From: Sulfolobus sp. E5-1-F
GTDB taxonomy: Archaea > Thermoproteota > Thermoprotei_A > Sulfolobales > Sulfolobaceae
Length of the DNA stretch: 64,000 nucleotides
Reading direction: 5' to 3'
Assembly (NCBI RefSeq): GCF_009601705.1
Contig: NZ_CP045687.1
Location: forward strand, 1,400,001-1,464,000
In this document: piece after piece, positions 62,828 through 64,000 of the stretch
Numbering within the stretch: position 1 is the first letter of the stretch
How the letters are laid out: each line of letters starts with the position of its first letter
The notes under the pieces: model-generated
Told to the model about the DNA's origin: nothing
The model's database searches: none
Seen by the model: only the letters and a program-made list of their open reading frames with translations
Program-made: the position numbers and the translations under genes

Positions 62828-63008
62828 TTTTTATAGAATAGAGTAAAATGCTTTTGAATAGAATTTATTTCTTTTAAATCTTATTTGTGATTAAAACTAC
62901 TGAAAAGTGGCCAATTATCACTAAAGTGTATTTAGCGTATCCATAAAAACAGTAAAATAAATAAGCATGGAATGTATATATATATTTTAGCCAACACGGG
63001 TGTAAAAG

Positions 63009-63386
63009 ATGGAATCAGATTCAACAAATAATTATGAAGCAATAGTACATAAAAAGATAAAAGAAATGGGAGAAAAAGGAATTTCACAACAAGAACTTGC
63101 TAAATCAGTTGGTTTGCCTATAAGAGAAATTAGTAGCATTATAAAAAGATTAGTTGAGAAGAAGCTAATTATTAAAAAGGCTGTGAAAGAAAATGGAAAA
63201 AATATAGTTAAATTGTTTGCAGTCGATAGTAATTATAATATAAACATTTATATAAATCTTAACGGTTTAGATGAGATTCCCTGCTTGAGTTGTAAGAGCT
63301 TAACCAAATGTGGAAATGGAATACATGTAAGCCCACAGACTTGTAATAAATTATCAGGCTGGATCTTAGAAAAAGCTTTATCTTAA
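63009..63386 (+). CDS. tfeB: TFE-beta (Rpc34-like) with iron-sulfur cluster
   Basis: TFE-beta pairs with TFE-alpha and helps RNA polymerase open DNA. The 125-residue protein has a winged helix ([20 protein letters not shown]) and a C-terminal cluster motif with Cys92, Cys95, Cys101 and Cys112 ([14 protein letters not shown] and QTCNKL), which holds a [4Fe-4S] cluster in Sulfolobus. A TATA box TATATATATTTTAG precedes ATG 63009. It is 180 bp after tfb1 on the same strand. Its end overlaps trm1 by 9 bp. Confidence 0.94.
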   Translation: MESDSTNNYEAIVHKKIKEMGEKGISQQELAKSVGLPIREISSIIKRLVEKKLIIKKAVKENGKNIVKLFAVDSNYNINIYINLNGLDEIPCLSCKSLTKCGNGIHVSPQTCNKLSGWILEKALS

Positions 63387-64000
63387 ATTCTTAATGCACC
63401 TTGTTATTTCTTCATACTCCCTATCAGTCCTTATCCCAGTAGGAACAAAATGAGTCCTAGAAGCGTCCCCTAGACATTCTAAAATCGAATTAATTGGAGG
63501 AATAGCTGAGATTTTTAATTTAGATGCAAGCTTACTAATATTGTAAAATACACTTTTATATTTTGCTTCCTTTTCTATTACATTAAGTAGCTTCTGTATT
63601 CTGTTAAAAGAGGACAAGTAATTAAAATCACTGTATGTATCAGTTATTCTTTTTAAAAATTCCATATTGTGAAGAGGTCCACTATATAGAGGACCGATAA
63701 TGATAAAAATTTCGCCACAGACTGGGCACTTAATCTTACAATTCTCGTCTACGAAAGACTGAAATCCACAGCGGGGACATTCCCCGAAATATTTAAGATT
63801 CTTATTAATGTTCTCATCTGCTTTTCTAGCGCCACTTTCCACTCTTACAAATAGTCTATAATAATAGTCTGCATAAAAAGAGAATAACGGATACACGGTC
63901 TTTTCTAATATTGCAGCTTCTCTAATTATCTTACCAATAAGTATTCTTAATCCAAGCTCCTTTGACGAGGATAGTTTGTAGTTAATAGCATCATATTTTC
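63378..64000 (-). CDS. trm1: tRNA (guanine26-N2)-dimethyltransferase Trm1, cut by window end
   Basis: The visible part is the C-terminal 206 residues of Trm1, which methylates G26 of tRNA. It shows [19 protein letters not shown], the zinc-binding pairs CPRCGFQSF and [17 protein letters not shown], and the tail [15 protein letters not shown]. The frame stays open from 63896 to the window edge at 64000, so the N-terminal SAM-binding half lies beyond. Its 3' end overlaps tfeB by 9 bp. Confidence 0.92.
   Translation of the reverse strand, partial: KYDAINYKLSSSKELGLRILIGKIIREAAILEKTVYPLFSFYADYYYRLFVRVESGARKADENINKNLKYFGECPRCGFQSFVDENCKIKCPVCGEIFIIIGPLYSGPLHNMEFLKRITDTYSDFNYLSSFNRIQKLLNVIEKEAKYKSVFYNISKLASKLKISAIPPINSILECLGDASRTHFVPTGIRTDREYEEITRCIKNLR

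Overview
The window is from a crenarchaeon of the order Sulfolobales, most likely Saccharolobus (Sulfolobus) of the solfataricus/islandicus group. The evidence is its low G+C content, Cren7 and two Alba proteins, a TopR2-type reverse gyrase, an iron-sulfur TFE-beta, archaeal lysine-pathway homocitrate synthase, a class III (pilin-like) signal on a sugar-binding protein, and Sulfolobus-type insertion sequences. From memory, UMP kinase and Cren7 match S. solfataricus P2 closely but not exactly, so a related species or strain such as S. islandicus is favoured (inference).

Layout. Positions 1-5.9 kb are an accessory zone. It holds a VapBC toxin-antitoxin pair bracketed by two diverged copies of a long repeat, an IS6-like element with perfect target duplication, a broken winged-helix gene, a degraded ISC1234-like element with 34-bp inverted ends, and a truncated second transposase. 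From 5.9 to 9.9 kb lies a sugar ABC transporter operon. From 10.1 to 13.4 kb is the complete quinolinate route to NAD (nadA divergent from nadBC), with a pair of matching palindromes at the two starts. From 13.5 to 15.4 kb are DUF302, PadR and MFS genes. From 15.4 to 25.3 kb is a glycogen/alpha-glucan locus: debranching enzyme, GH15 glucoamylase and sugar nucleotidyltransferase on one strand; GH57 enzyme, glycogen synthase, a HEAT-like protein and an FAD oxidoreductase on the other. Central metabolism follows (pyruvate kinase, ribose-5-phosphate isomerase, homocitrate synthase, UMP kinase), with one intron-containing tRNA-Leu.

From 31 to 64 kb the window is dominated by information processing. 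It contains Cren7, SRP54, aIF5A with deoxyhypusine synthase nearby, topoisomerase VI A and B, RtcB, an Lhr-type helicase, Alba2, reverse gyrase, Alba1, an XPB-like helicase, GatC/GatA, TYW1, riboflavin kinase and an FAD synthetase-like enzyme, diphthine synthase, TBP, Gar1, TFB, TFE-beta and Trm1 (cut by the window end). The chromatin/topology genes and the basal transcription factors TBP, TFB and TFE-beta are strikingly grouped.

Points of special interest. Four short intergenic stretches look like C/D-box guide RNAs. TBP has no conventional start codon that covers its whole conserved core; an AUC codon behind a strong Shine-Dalgarno sequence is the best candidate. Two otherwise intact genes (riboflavin kinase and a DUF202 membrane protein) are interrupted a few codons after their starts at the same heptamer, TATTAGC, and both are restored by a -1 shift. 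This could be recoding, a real mutation, or a sequence error. No wholly new multi-gene system is evident; the best leads are the possible recoding sites, the NAD operator pair and the guide RNAs.
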